Shown here piece by piece: positions 16,426 to 25,471 of a stretch of 64,000 nucleotides of DNA; within the stretch, counting starts at the first letter, position 1, and every line of letters begins with the position of its first letter. The notes beneath the pieces were generated by a model that did no database searches, was not told the origin of the DNA, and worked only from the letters and a program-made list of their open reading frames with translations. The translations under genes and the position numbers were made by a program. Source of the DNA: Bacillus_I endophytica_A (lineage in GTDB: Bacteria > Bacillota > Bacilli > Bacillales > Bacillaceae_H); the NCBI RefSeq assembly GCF_026790145.1, contig NZ_JALAMS010000003.1, forward strand, positions 62,001 to 126,000. The letters run 5' to 3'.

Positions 16426-17108
16426 AATACTTAAAGACTTCTTTTTTCTATATTCTTCTTTCCTAGAATAAATCGCTTCCTCCCATTCTCCTATATACGA
16501 CCTTTTTCAACTTCTTTTTACAGCAAAAAAAGCTGTTCTTCTACAATATCCGCCTTTTTTCTTCCTAACGACATGACTTCATCCTCTTTTTTACTCTCCA
16601 TTCTTAGTTTAGTGCTGCCTATCAATACTATGAACCCCCTACCTACGTATCTTTTATTTCCCTGCTGGCTAAAACAGATAGAAAACAGTATTTATAGTGG
16701 TACCTCATCTTAGGATACTCCCTTACTTTTTGAGAAGCCTATCCCTATAATCAATATCTTCAACTTCTTATCCACCATTTTCTTAATCTGCTAGCTTCTT
16801 CATCGCTCTTATCCACCTTTTCTTGATCCTCTTTCTTGGTAGAAAAAATTATTTTCAGAAAATATAGATCTGAACTGCTGTTATCCCTGTACCAATTTAG
16901 CTGTCGTTCTGTATTTATATAGAAATTATTATAAAAAAATACCAAAAAACACTATTGTTTTTCTAAAATAATATAAAAAATAGCTTATTTGTCGAAATGT
17001 CGAATTATTTCCCGTATCGTTAAAAATTTAAATTTAATAAATATAGGTTATAATACCTATTAAAATCCGTGGAACATTTGAAATAAAGCCATTCTTATTT
17101 TTTAGGTA
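16426..17108. other. Long AT-rich intergenic stretch without a convincing gene
   Basis: 683 bases between the inverted repeat and the nnr remnant with no open frame of real coding character. Visible pieces: TTATCCACC at 16768-16776 and 16809-16817 (each one base from a DnaA box), TTATCCCTG at 16881-16889, a CodY-like palindrome TATTTTCAGAAAATA at 16850-16864 (13 of 15 of AATTTTCWGAAAATT), and a TATAAT at 17050-17055 that could serve the nnr remnant, though with no good -35 element. Confidence 0.6.
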
Positions 17109-17165
17109 TTGATTTTTTTAGAACGGGAAAATAAAAAGAAAGAAGAAGGTAAGGAGGAATATAGG

Positions 17166-18705
17166 ATGAGGATTTTTTCAAAAGATGAAATGTATAACAT
17201 TGATCAAGAAACAATTGAGAAGATTGGATTAAATAACGGTATGTTAATGGAGAATGCAGGGCAGGCAGTAGCTCGAGAAATTGAAAGTCGAATCAAAAAA
17301 ATGATAAGGTTATTGTCATTGCTGGAAAGGGGAATAATGGGGGAGATGGAGTTGTTATTGCACGTATTTTAAAGGAGAGAGGCTTTTCTATTGAGCTTTG
17401 GATGAGTCATAAAGGAGGAAGTGTTGCAGAAGATGCCCAACGAGCGTTAAAGATTTATGAGAATTGCGGGCATTCGTATAAAATCTATGAAGAAAATGAA
17501 GAAGCATTTCAAACTTCTTTAAGGAAAAGTACGATTATTGTAGATGCTCTTTTAGGGATTGGCACAAAAGGAAAGGTGAGAGATCCGTATCGAAGCATCA
17601 TTGAAGAAATCAATGATGCAAACAAAATCATATATGCCGTGGATATTCCAAGTGGACTCAATGCGGATGAAGGGGAAGTAGATGTAGCGATTAAAGCTCA
17701 TACTACATTTGTTATTCAAGGTGCCAAGCAAGGGGCATTTTTATTTCCTAGTGCAAACTTTTATGGGGAGATTAAAACTGTTGATATTGGCATTCCTTCT
17801 TCTGTTATATAACAGAATTCGCGTGTGAAAAGAAGGTGGAGTAAAAATGAAGTGCTTTCATCTCTTCCACATCGGGACATCTCTTCACATAAAGGGACAT
17901 ATGGGCGAGCTCTTATGATAGCAGGATCCGAAAATATGCGGCTGCTGTTCTTTCTTCAAAGGCTGCTTCCTGAAGTGGAGTAGGACTTCTCACAATTGGC
18001 ATTATCGAAAACATTAAATCTATTATTGCCTCTCATCTTCCTGAAGCAATGTACAATCTTAACCAAAGCCACCAAGGTATGCTTTCTGAAGTGAAAGATT
18101 ACAGCTCTTTGCAACTGGATGCTATTGGCATTGGTCCAGGAATTGGAAGAAACAAGAAGACGGAAAAGATCGTTGAGGAAATATTGAAACAGCAGGTTAC
18201 CCTTGTGCTTGATGCAGATGCATTGTTCCATGTGAAACTTCATTTACAGAAAGTGCAGAAGAGAAATTTTCCAACAATTTTAACTCCTCATCCAGGTGAA
18301 ATGGCCTCACTTCTGGATTTGTCTATTAAAGAAGTGGAGAGTGACCGGTTCGGAAAGTCGCGCGAGTTTGCTCAAACGTATGGCGTATATCTTGTTTTAA
18401 AAGGGCCTTTTACTATCGTGACGACTCCTTCTGGAGAGCAATTTGTAAATTCCTCGGGAAATCCTGCTCTTGCAAAAGGCGGTAGTGGGGATGTGTTAAC
18501 AGGAATGATTTTAGGATCTGTTCTTCAGTATGAAAATGTACAAAAAGCGCTGAGTAATGCTGTATTTATTCATGGTGCCATAGCAGATCAACTAGTAGCA
18601 TTTACACATTCCACATTAGATGTACTAGCTACAGACATTATTGAAGGAATTTCTCCACTGCTTCATGAATTATATAGAGAAAAGGAGTATTCTACTGGAT
18701 ACTGA
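17166..18705 (+). pseudogene. nnr: Broken bifunctional NAD(P)H-hydrate repair enzyme (epimerase + dehydratase)
   Basis: An intact Nnr would repair hydrated NAD(P)H: N-terminal epimerase (YjeF_N) and C-terminal ADP-dependent dehydratase (carbohydrate-kinase fold). Both are recognisable: MLMENAGQAVAREIE, IAGKGNNGGDGVVIARIL, VDALLGIGTKG, AVDIPSGLNADEG for the first; SHKGTYGRALMIAGS, GIGPGIGR, LDADALF, LTPHPGEMA, NPALAKGGSGDVLTG for the second. Start ATG 17166 has AGGAGG eight bases upstream. Lesions: a frame change at the A7 run 17295-17301, an in-frame TAA at 17810-17812 between the domains, a frame change near 17936-17942, and a TGA at 17971-17973 where the family has Arg. Stops plus shifts make sequencing error an unlikely full explanation. 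A working copy is presumably elsewhere. Confidence 0.85.
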
Positions 18706-18757
18706 AAGGTGAACCATTTTCTTTTAAGGTTTTAAGAGGAAAGGGGAGTTAGAAGGA

Positions 18758-19627
18758 TTGGAAAAGCTCATTAAGCAAGCTATTTATAATAGAGGTGACA
18801 CTTCAAACGTTCAATTAATCCGGCCTGTTTCTGGTGGTGATATCAATCAGGCATCTTATGTGAAGACAGAGAAAGAAGAATATTTTATTAAGTATAATAA
18901 TTCTACACCTCCTGGTTTTTTTCAACAAGAAGCTCAAGGCCTAAAGAAAATCAAAGAAACAGGTGTTATTCAGGTCCCAAACGTGTATGACTTTTACGAA
19001 TCAACAGAAAGCGGAGAAGGATGGCTTATTTTAGAATGGATTCAAGGAGAGAAAAATGAAAAAACAGAAGAGCTTCTTGGCAGACAGCTCGCATTTATGC
19101 ATAGTGTAAGTAAAGATAAGTTTGGTTTTCCTCATTCTTCGTATATTGGGATGATGGAACAGCCAAATCAATACTATGATAAATGGTCAGAATATTACAC
19201 GAAAAGTCGTCTTCTTCCTCAAGTAGAACTTGCAAAGAAAAAGGGGTACCTTTATCAGGAACGAGAAGCAGGGCTTTATGAACTTCTTAAGAGAATGGAG
19301 AAATGGCTTCCTCACTCTTGTGAGGCTTCTTTACTTCACGGAGACCTTTGGGGAGGAAATTGGATTGTTGGTAAAACAGGAGATCCTTATTTGATTGATC
19401 CCTCAGTATTTTATGGTCATTCTGAATTTGAACTTTCTTTTACTGAACTTTTTGGTGGATTTTCTTCAGAATTTTACCAAGCTTATCAAGAAGTTCGGCC
19501 ACTTTCTCCAGAGTATGAGGAAAGAAAACCACTCTATCAACTTTTTTATTTACTTGTTCATTTAAATCTTTTTGGAGAAGCTTACGGAAGGTCTGTAGAC
19601 CGAGTTTGGCGCTATTATGTAGAGTGA
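18758..19627 (+). CDS. Fructosamine kinase family protein
   Basis: 289-residue aminoglycoside-phosphotransferase-like kinase of the fructosamine/ketosamine-3-kinase family (YniA-like), which phosphorylates sugars bound to protein lysines so that they fall off. Motifs: PVSGGDINQASYV (nucleotide loop), EEYFIKYN with the ATP-binding Lys, LILEWIQG hinge, LLHGDLWGGNWIV with the catalytic Asp, and YLIDPSVFYGHSEFELSFTELFGG carrying the metal-binding Asp and the family-typical tail. TTG 18758 is the likely start, with GGGGAGTTAGAAGGA upstream. It follows the nnr remnant by 52 bases, so the two metabolite-damage-repair genes may once have formed an operon. Confidence 0.88.
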   Translation: MEKLIKQAIYNRGDTSNVQLIRPVSGGDINQASYVKTEKEEYFIKYNNSTPPGFFQQEAQGLKKIKETGVIQVPNVYDFYESTESGEGWLILEWIQGEKNEKTEELLGRQLAFMHSVSKDKFGFPHSSYIGMMEQPNQYYDKWSEYYTKSRLLPQVELAKKKGYLYQEREAGLYELLKRMEKWLPHSCEASLLHGDLWGGNWIVGKTGDPYLIDPSVFYGHSEFELSFTELFGGFSSEFYQAYQEVRPLSPEYEERKPLYQLFYLLVHLNLFGEAYGRSVDRVWRYYVE

Positions 19628-19644
19628 AAAAGAAAAAATAGTAG

Positions 19645-19673
19645 TTTACATCATTTACTAGATATGCTATAGT
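19645..19673 (+). promoter_or_regulatory. Sigma-A promoter of the thiC leader
   Basis: TTTACA (19645-19650), 17 bases, TATAGT (19668-19673), upstream of the TPP riboswitch. Confidence 0.75.
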
Positions 19674-19708
19674 TCGAAATGTAAACTGAATATTCAATAT
19701 TTTACTAC

Positions 19709-19805
19709 TAGGGGAGCCCTAATTTTGTGGGCTGAGAGGAAAGACAAAATCTTTCTGACTCTTCGAACCTGATCTGGGTTATACCAGCGGAGGGAAGTAG
19801 GAGAG
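19709..19805 (+). promoter_or_regulatory. TPP (THI-box) riboswitch
   Basis: Contains GGGGAGCCC, GGGCTGAGAGGA and the signature ACCTGATCTGGGTTATACCAGCGGAGGGAA, the THI-box consensus with one change in the GGTAAT segment (GGTTATACC). Thiamine pyrophosphate binding would favour the terminator at 19846-19880 and switch thiC off. Confidence 0.95.
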
Positions 19806-19845
19806 ATAACGTAAGAAAGTGAATTGCGTTTTTTTCTACATATCC

Positions 19846-19880
19846 AATTGGGTTCTCTATATTAGAGAACCCAATTTTTA
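19846..19880 (+). terminator. Riboswitch-controlled terminator before thiC
   Basis: Perfect 14-base stem AATTGGGTTCTCTA (19846-19859)/TAGAGAACCCAATT (19863-19876) with a T-rich tail, between the THI-box and the thiC ribosome site. Confidence 0.92.
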
Positions 19881-19956
19881 TTTTAAGAAAAAATTTCTGC
19901 TATTTCATCTCCTCCAAAGGTGTAGCCCAACAACAATACTAAGGAGGAAGATTTGT

Positions 19957-21726
19957 ATGTCGAAAAAAGTAAACATTCCATTGCAATCAACATTTCCAAA
20001 CAGTAAGAAAGTTTATGTAGAAGGTGAACATCATAGTATTCAAGTACCAATGAGAGAGATTAAACAAAGTGATACAAAAACAGATAGCAAACATGAAAAA
20101 AATGAACCAATTCGTGTTTATGATACAAGCGGAATTTATAGCGATGAAGCTGTTGAAGTGGATATTACGAAAGGGTTACCTCGTGTTCGAGAGGCATGGA
20201 TTATGGACAGAGGAGATGTAGAAAAATATGAAAAACGAGAAATCAAACCAGAAGATAACGGATACCGAAGTGAAAACCAAAAACAAAATATTGCCTGTTA
20301 TCCAAATGTAATCAAGCACCCGTTCAGAGCATGTAAAGGAAAGAATGTTACACAAATGCACTATGCCAAAAAAGGAATTATTACCCGGGAAATGGAGTTT
20401 ATTGCAATTCGAGAGGGAGTAGAAGCAGATTTTGTACGGAAAGAAGTTGCAGAAGGACGAGCAATTATCCCATCGAATATTAATCATCCTGAAAGTGAAC
20501 CAATGATTATTGGGCGTAACTTTTATACGAAGATTAACGCCAACATCGGCAACTCTGCTGTTAGTTCTTCTATAGAAGAAGAGGTAGAGAAGATGACATG
20601 GGCAACAAAATGGGGCGCAGACACGATCATGGATCTTTCTACAGGGAAAGACATTCATACAACGCGGGAGTGGATTATAAGAAATTCACCAGTTCCAGTT
20701 GGCACTGTTCCAATTTATCAAGCACTTGAAAAAGTACAAGGAATTGCAGAAAATTTAACGTGGGAAATCTATCGCGATACACTTATCGAACAAGCAGAAC
20801 AGGGTGTTGACTACTTTACAATTCATGCTGGTGTTCTACTACGTTACATCCCACTTACGGTTAACCGAACAACAGGGATTGTGTCAAGAGGAGGATCTAT
20901 TTTAGCTCAGTGGTGTCTTGCTTATCATGAAGAGAATTTTCTCTATACGCATTTCGAAGAGATTTGTGAAATTTTAAAACGTTATGATATTGCTGTTTCA
21001 CTTGGTGATGGCCTTCGTCCAGGCTCCATTAAGGATGCGAATGATGAGGCACAGTTTGCTGAGTTAGAGACGCTAGGGGAGCTTACAAAGATTGCATGGA
21101 AGCACGATGTTCAAGTAATGATTGAAGGGCCTGGACATGTACCAATGCATAAAATAAAAGAGAATGTTGATAAACAAATGGATATTTGTCATGAAGCTCC
21201 TTTTTATACATTAGGACCATTAACAACTGATATTGCACCAGGCTATGACCATATTACATCTGCTATTGGAGCAGCAATGATTGGTTGGTTTGGCACTGCG
21301 ATGCTTTGTTATGTTACCCCAAAGGAACACCTTGGATTGCCAAACAAAGATGATGTAAGGGAAGGAGTTATCTCTTACAAAATTGCAGCGCATGCGGCAG
21401 ATCTTGCTAAAGGCCATAAAGGAGCTCAAGACAGGGATGATGCTCTTTCTAAAGCTCGCTTTGAATTTCGGTGGGATGATCAATTTAACCTTTCACTTGA
21501 TCCTGAACGTGCAAGGGAATTTCATGATGAAACTCTACCAGCAGAAGGTGCAAAAACAGCACACTTTTGTTCCATGTGTGGCCCGAAGTTTTGCTCCATG
21601 AGAATTTCTCACGATATCCGCTCAATGGCGGAATTAAAAGACAAAAGTATAGAAGAAATTAGAGAAGAAGGCATGAAAGAGAAATCTGAAACATTTAAAA
21701 AGGAAGGTTCACATCTTTATTCATAA
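19957..21726 (+). CDS. thiC: Phosphomethylpyrimidine synthase ThiC
   Basis: Radical-SAM enzyme converting aminoimidazole ribotide to hydroxymethylpyrimidine phosphate, the pyrimidine half of thiamine. 589 residues, the usual length. ThiC features: TQMHYAKKGIITREMEFIAIRE, NINHPESEPMIIGRNF, WGADTIMDLSTGKDIH, GVDYFTIHAGVLLRYIPLT, SLGDGLRPGSIKDA, EGPGHVPMHKI, LGPLTTDIAPGYDHITSAIG and the C-terminal 4Fe-4S motif CSMCGPKFCSM. Start chosen at ATG 19957 with AAGGAGGAAG just upstream; the frame stays open upstream to 19819, but that part lies in the riboswitch terminator. Controlled by the TPP riboswitch. Confidence 0.96.
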   Translation: MSKKVNIPLQSTFPNSKKVYVEGEHHSIQVPMREIKQSDTKTDSKHEKNEPIRVYDTSGIYSDEAVEVDITKGLPRVREAWIMDRGDVEKYEKREIKPEDNGYRSENQKQNIACYPNVIKHPFRACKGKNVTQMHYAKKGIITREMEFIAIREGVEADFVRKEVAEGRAIIPSNINHPESEPMIIGRNFYTKINANIGNSAVSSSIEEEVEKMTWATKWGADTIMDLSTGKDIHTTREWIIRNSPVPVGTVPIYQALEKVQGIAENLTWEIYRDTLIEQAEQGVDYFTIHAGVLLRYIPLTVNRTTGIVSRGGSILAQWCLAYHEENFLYTHFEEICEILKRYDIAVSLGDGLRPGSIKDANDEAQFAELETLGELTKIAWKHDVQVMIEGPGHVPMHKIKENVDKQMDICHEAPFYTLGPLTTDIAPGYDHITSAIGAAMIGWFGTAMLCYVTPKEHLGLPNKDDVREGVISYKIAAHAADLAKGHKGAQDRDDALSKARFEFRWDDQFNLSLDPERAREFHDETLPAEGAKTAHFCSMCGPKFCSMRISHDIRSMAELKDKSIEEIREEGMKEKSETFKKEGSHLYS

Positions 21727-21766
21727 AAAAGGACCGGTCTCACCGTAAATGAGACCGGTTTTTTTT
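21725..21766. terminator. Bidirectional terminator between thiC and gbsB
   Basis: ACCGGTCTCA (21733-21742)/TGAGACCGGT (21750-21759), with A run on the left and T8 on the right, between convergent genes. Confidence 0.92.
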
Positions 21767-21773
21767 ATGTTTT

Positions 21774-22982
21774 TTAAACTGTTTTTGGTGTTAGGTTAAA
21801 GCAGCGGTTGTAGATCCATTCATATTTCTCTTGATTAAGATCATGAGGATTTCCTACTGTTTGAGGGTCTTTCATTGCTTCTTTTGAAAGACGTTCAATC
21901 ATATCTTTTGGAACCCCTTGATCTTCAAGAGAAGGAATACCTAGATCTTCAACAAGTTCATACATCCAGTTTACAGAAGCTTTTGCTGCCTCTTCTGTTG
22001 TCATGTTACTCGTATCAATTCCAAATGCTTTAGCAATACGCGCAAATTTAGCAGGGTTTCCTTTCCAGTTGAACTCCATCACAGGGCCCATCATAGCTGC
22101 TACGCATTCTCCATGAGCAACTGGAATAATTCCACCTAATGTTTGGCTCATTGCATGCGCTGCTCCTGCTGATTCACTGCCGTACGAAAGACCAGCAAGC
22201 ATAGCCGCTTGGGCCATTCCGTATCTTGCTTCAAGGTCTTCCCCATCTGCATAAGCACGACGGATATAATGTGCAGCATACTCCATTGCCATCAATGCAA
22301 CAGCATCTGTAATTGGTTGAGCAAATTTCATTGTATAACATTCAATAGCGTGCGCTAGTGCATCAACGCCTGTCATTGCTGTAACACGTGGAGGCATTGA
22401 TACATGAAGTTTTGGGTCAATAATTGTAAGGTGCGCAGCAATAAGTGGCCCACCAGTATTAAATTTAAATTCACGCTCTTCATCTGTAATAACAGCCCAC
22501 TGTGTTACTTCAGAACCTGTTCCAGCTGTTGTTGGAATTGTTGTTAATGGTGGGATGCGATTTTCAAGCGGTTTTTTACCTTCAGCAGCTTCGTAATCTA
22601 ATACAGAGCCTTGATGTGTTGCCTCTACTCCAATTGCTTTTGCTGTATCCATAGAGCTTCCACCACCAACTGCTACAAGGCCGTCACATTCTTCTTTTTG
22701 ATAAAGAGAAGAACCTTCTGCAACAAGTCGAACGGGTGGATTTGGTTCTACTTTGTTAAATAAAACTACTTCAATTCCTTCTTCTTTTAAGTTCTTGATT
22801 ACAGGATCAACAACACCTGCATTGTAGATACCAGGGTCTGTTACTAAAAGAGCCTTTGATACGCCTAATTTTTTTACTTCTTCACCTAGGTGGCTAATCG
22901 CTCCGATACCATGTTTGATTGCTGTAGGGATCTCAAACTGATGAAATTTTGTCATATGTTCAATTTTCATATTTAGTGTCAT
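21774..22982 (-). CDS. gbsB: Choline dehydrogenase, iron-dependent (type III) alcohol dehydrogenase
   Basis: Oxidises choline to betaine aldehyde with NAD in the soluble pathway to the osmoprotectant glycine betaine. 402 residues of the iron-containing alcohol dehydrogenase family: VAVGGGSSMDTAKA, TIPTTAGTGSEVTQWAVI, the metal-binding GVDALAHAIECY, and the second signature AAGAAHAMSQTLGGIIPVAHGECVA with metal His residues. Start ATG 22982 has AAGGAGG upstream. It lies 30 bases after gbsA and ends at a terminator, so gbsA-gbsB form one transcript. Confidence 0.93.
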   Translation of the reverse strand: MTLNMKIEHMTKFHQFEIPTAIKHGIGAISHLGEEVKKLGVSKALLVTDPGIYNAGVVDPVIKNLKEEGIEVVLFNKVEPNPPVRLVAEGSSLYQKEECDGLVAVGGGSSMDTAKAIGVEATHQGSVLDYEAAEGKKPLENRIPPLTTIPTTAGTGSEVTQWAVITDEEREFKFNTGGPLIAAHLTIIDPKLHVSMPPRVTAMTGVDALAHAIECYTMKFAQPITDAVALMAMEYAAHYIRRAYADGEDLEARYGMAQAAMLAGLSYGSESAGAAHAMSQTLGGIIPVAHGECVAAMMGPVMEFNWKGNPAKFARIAKAFGIDTSNMTTEEAAKASVNWMYELVEDLGIPSLEDQGVPKDMIERLSKEAMKDPQTVGNPHDLNQEKYEWIYNRCFNLTPKTV

Positions 22983-23012
22983 ACTAAAAAACCTCCTTAG
23001 AATAGTAAAAAA

Positions 23013-24485
23013 TTATTTGAACCAGCCAACAGGCTCTGGTTTTGTATTTCGATAAATATGCTTAAGTTCTGTATATTCTTCTAATCCAGTATGACCGAGC
23101 TCACGACCGATTCCGGATTGTTTGTAACCACCCCAAGGGGCTTGAGCAAAGTATGGGTGAAAGTCATTAATCCAAACAGTACCCATACGAAGGCGGTTTG
23201 CTACATACTCAGCTTTTGTAATGTCATTAGACCAAACAGCACCTGCAAGGCCGTAGATTGTATCATTTGCTAATTTCACGGCCTCTTCTTTTGAACTGAA
23301 TTTCTCTACAGTAAGAACAGGTCCAAAGACTTCCTCTTGTACAATGCGCATGTTCGATGTGCAGTTTATGAAAATAGTAGGAGAGTAGAAGAAACCATTT
23401 TGTAGCTCTTCAGCTTTTGGACGTTCTCCTCCTAGCGCTAGTGTAGCTCCTTCTTCTTTACCAATCTTTACATAGCTTTCAACTTTTTCACGATGCTCAG
23501 CTGAGATAAGAGGACCGCTTTGTGTTCCTTCATCAAATCCATTTCCGAGCTTAATGCGTTTAGCTTTTTCAACTAGTGCTTCAACAAATTTGTTATGGAG
23601 GCTTTCTTCAACAAGCAGGCGAGCACCTGCTGAACATACTTGCCCTCCATGAAAGAAGACTGCGTTTAAAGCTTGATCAACGGCTGTATCAAAATCCGCA
23701 TCAGCAAAAACGATATTTGGATTTTTTCCCCCAAGCTCTAAAGCAATGTTCTTTACGTTAGAGCTTGCTGCCCGCATAATTTCTTTGCCAGTTTCAATTC
23801 CACCTGTAAAAGAAAGAAGATCTACTTCTGTACTTGAAGAAAGTTCAGCACCAACTGTATTTCCTTTTCCGAGCACGAGATTTACTACACCTTTAGGTAC
23901 TCCTGCTTCTTCCATAAGTTCAAATACTTTAATTGTTGTGAGGGGAGTGATTTCACTAGGTTTCATAATAAGTGTGTTCCCTGCAGCGAGAGCAGGAGCA
24001 AGTTTCCAAGATGCTTGGAGTAAAGGATAGTTCCACGGTGTAATTTGGCCACAAACCCCAACAGGTTCACGAACTACTCTACTTTGTGAATGTGGAAGAG
24101 GGGAGGAGATGACTTCACCCCCATTTTTGTCTGCAAGACCTCCATAGTAAGAAAATACATTTGCGATATCTTCCATATCTGCTCGACTTTCCTCGAGCGT
24201 TTTTCCTGTATCTAATGTTTCAAGTTTTGCTAGTTCTTCATGATCACGACGAACAAGAGATGCAATATTCTGAACAATCAAACCGCGCTCATTGGCAGGT
24301 GTAAAAGCCCATTCACTTTCGTCAAAAGCAGTTCTTGCTGCTTTTATCGCCTCTTTTGTATCTTCTTCATTGCCTTCTGAAACTTTAGCAATCACTTTTT
24401 GATTGAACGGATTAATAATTTCTCTTGTTTCTCCATTTTTGGCCTCAACCCATTGACCATTGATAAACATTTTCTTTGTTTCCAA
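23013..24485 (-). CDS. gbsA: Betaine-aldehyde dehydrogenase
   Basis: Oxidises betaine aldehyde to glycine betaine. 490-residue aldehyde dehydrogenase with FINGQWVEA start, PWNYPLLQASWKLAPALAAGNT, the NAD loop FTGGIETG, the Glu motif LELGGKNPNIVF and the catalytic Cys in HGGQVCSAGARLLVE, and the GAVWSNDI and GYKQSGIGRELG blocks. Start: AGGAGG at 24496-24501 is ten bases from TTG 24485, giving METKKMFING; ATG 24470 is too far from it and the longer upstream frame has no ribosome site. First gene of the gbs operon, divergent from its repressor gbsR. Confidence 0.93.
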   Translation of the reverse strand: METKKMFINGQWVEAKNGETREIINPFNQKVIAKVSEGNEEDTKEAIKAARTAFDESEWAFTPANERGLIVQNIASLVRRDHEELAKLETLDTGKTLEESRADMEDIANVFSYYGGLADKNGGEVISSPLPHSQSRVVREPVGVCGQITPWNYPLLQASWKLAPALAAGNTLIMKPSEITPLTTIKVFELMEEAGVPKGVVNLVLGKGNTVGAELSSSTEVDLLSFTGGIETGKEIMRAASSNVKNIALELGGKNPNIVFADADFDTAVDQALNAVFFHGGQVCSAGARLLVEESLHNKFVEALVEKAKRIKLGNGFDEGTQSGPLISAEHREKVESYVKIGKEEGATLALGGERPKAEELQNGFFYSPTIFINCTSNMRIVQEEVFGPVLTVEKFSSKEEAVKLANDTIYGLAGAVWSNDITKAEYVANRLRMGTVWINDFHPYFAQAPWGGYKQSGIGRELGHTGLEEYTELKHIYRNTKPEPVGWFK

Positions 24486-24513
24486 TCTCTTCACTCCTCC
24501 TGATGAATCGTAA

Positions 24514-24691
24514 AGTTTGTTAAGAATATTTTTAATAATGTTTATATTTAACAACTTAACATGGCAATCATTTCTTGTCAAAAAAGAACTGTTTAACTTA
24601 TAAACCTTTATAAATTAAGACTAAAATTAAGGTATAAGTCTGTTTTGGAGAGAATAACAGTATAACTTTGTTAAGAAAAAATTTAACGAAA
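24514..24691. promoter_or_regulatory. gbsA-gbsR intergenic region with repeated GTTAA inverted half-sites
   Basis: The 386-base space between the divergent gbs genes holds TTTGTTAAG-type half-sites in opposite orientations: GTTTGTTAAG at 24515-24524 facing TTTAACAAC at 24547-24555, and CTTTGTTAAG at 24666-24675 facing TTAACGAA at 24683-24690. They are reasonable GbsR operator candidates because they flank both transcription units. No firm -35/-10 pair is called. Confidence 0.45.
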
Positions 24692-24871
24692 CTGATGTTA
24701 TTTTCACTTTTTAGAAATGAACTTATAATGATAAAGAGTTTTCTTTTTTTACAGAGGGAAGTAAACTAATTGATAAATATCTATAACCATAGAAGTGCAG
24801 CGGCTACTATAGGGCTGATTTGAAAATTCTAAATATAAATTCTAAATCGATCATATAGAGGAGGAGACACA

Positions 24872-25435
24872 ATGGAACAAGGTGATGCAGGGAAGATGAC
24901 TGAAAAAGCAAGAGCTTCTATTGAACATGCGAAGGATCTTGTAACAGAGTCAATTGCTGAAACAATGGACTTGTATGGGGTAACTGGAAGTGTTGGAAAT
25001 TTGTTTGGAACAATGTATTTTGAGAATGATATGACGCTTGATGAGATGAGAGAAAAGCTCGGGATGAGCAAGCCGAGTATGAGTACAGGAGTAAGAAGGC
25101 TACAAGAGCTTGATATTGTGAAGAAAACATTTATAAAGGGAAGTAGAAAGCATACGTATGTTGCTGAAAAAGATTTCTTTCACTTTTTTGCTAACTTCTT
25201 TACTCATAAATGGGAGAGGGAAGTAAAACTAAATTTAGAAGCCATTGAACAAGCTCAAGAGGAAATTAAAAATGTCTTAATTATGAAGGAGCTTGGAGAA
25301 GATCTTCAGGCAGAAGCAAGGGATTTATATCATCAACTTGAGGATTCAAAGCCTTATTATGCTTGGCTGCATAAGCTTGTGGAGAGCATCAGGAGCGGGA
25401 AAATTTATGAGTTTATTCCAAAAGAAGAAAAATAA
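24872..25435 (+). CDS. gbsR: GbsR, choline-sensing repressor of betaine synthesis
   Basis: 187-residue winged-helix regulator of the GbsR/MarR-like group. DNA-binding domain about 25-100, including VGNLFGTMYFENDMTLDEM, EKLGMSKPSMSTGVRRLQELDIV and the wing KKTFIKGSRKHTYVAEKDFF, then a helical C-terminal domain to about 180. In B. subtilis GbsR represses gbsAB and choline import until choline binds. Its location next to and divergent from gbsA supports the same role. GAGGAGGAGA precedes ATG 24872. A HAD phosphatase gene follows 36 bases later on the same strand. Confidence 0.92.
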   Translation: MEQGDAGKMTEKARASIEHAKDLVTESIAETMDLYGVTGSVGNLFGTMYFENDMTLDEMREKLGMSKPSMSTGVRRLQELDIVKKTFIKGSRKHTYVAEKDFFHFFANFFTHKWEREVKLNLEAIEQAQEEIKNVLIMKELGEDLQAEARDLYHQLEDSKPYYAWLHKLVESIRSGKIYEFIPKEEK

Positions 25436-25471
25436 TATATTTAAAAATGAAGAAGAGGGGAGGGGAGAGAG

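Noticed and set aside
16760..16945. 61-residue frame on the minus strand in the long intergenic region
   Set aside because: AT-rich, Lys/Asn/Tyr composition as in random AT-rich sequence, no ribosome site, and it runs through the DnaA-like boxes.
4710..18705. Treating all frame breaks as sequencing errors
   Set aside because: Breaks fall in only two genes while dozens of long genes are intact, and nnr also has in-frame stop codons. Error remains possible for single homopolymer sites such as 5271-5276 and 17295-17301.
19819..19956. N-terminal extension of thiC
   Set aside because: It translates the riboswitch terminator and leader, and the strong ribosome site belongs to ATG 19957.
24486..24581. 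N-terminal extension of gbsA
   Set aside because: No ribosome site upstream, while AGGAGG is well placed for TTG 24485; the extra residues do not resemble the family.
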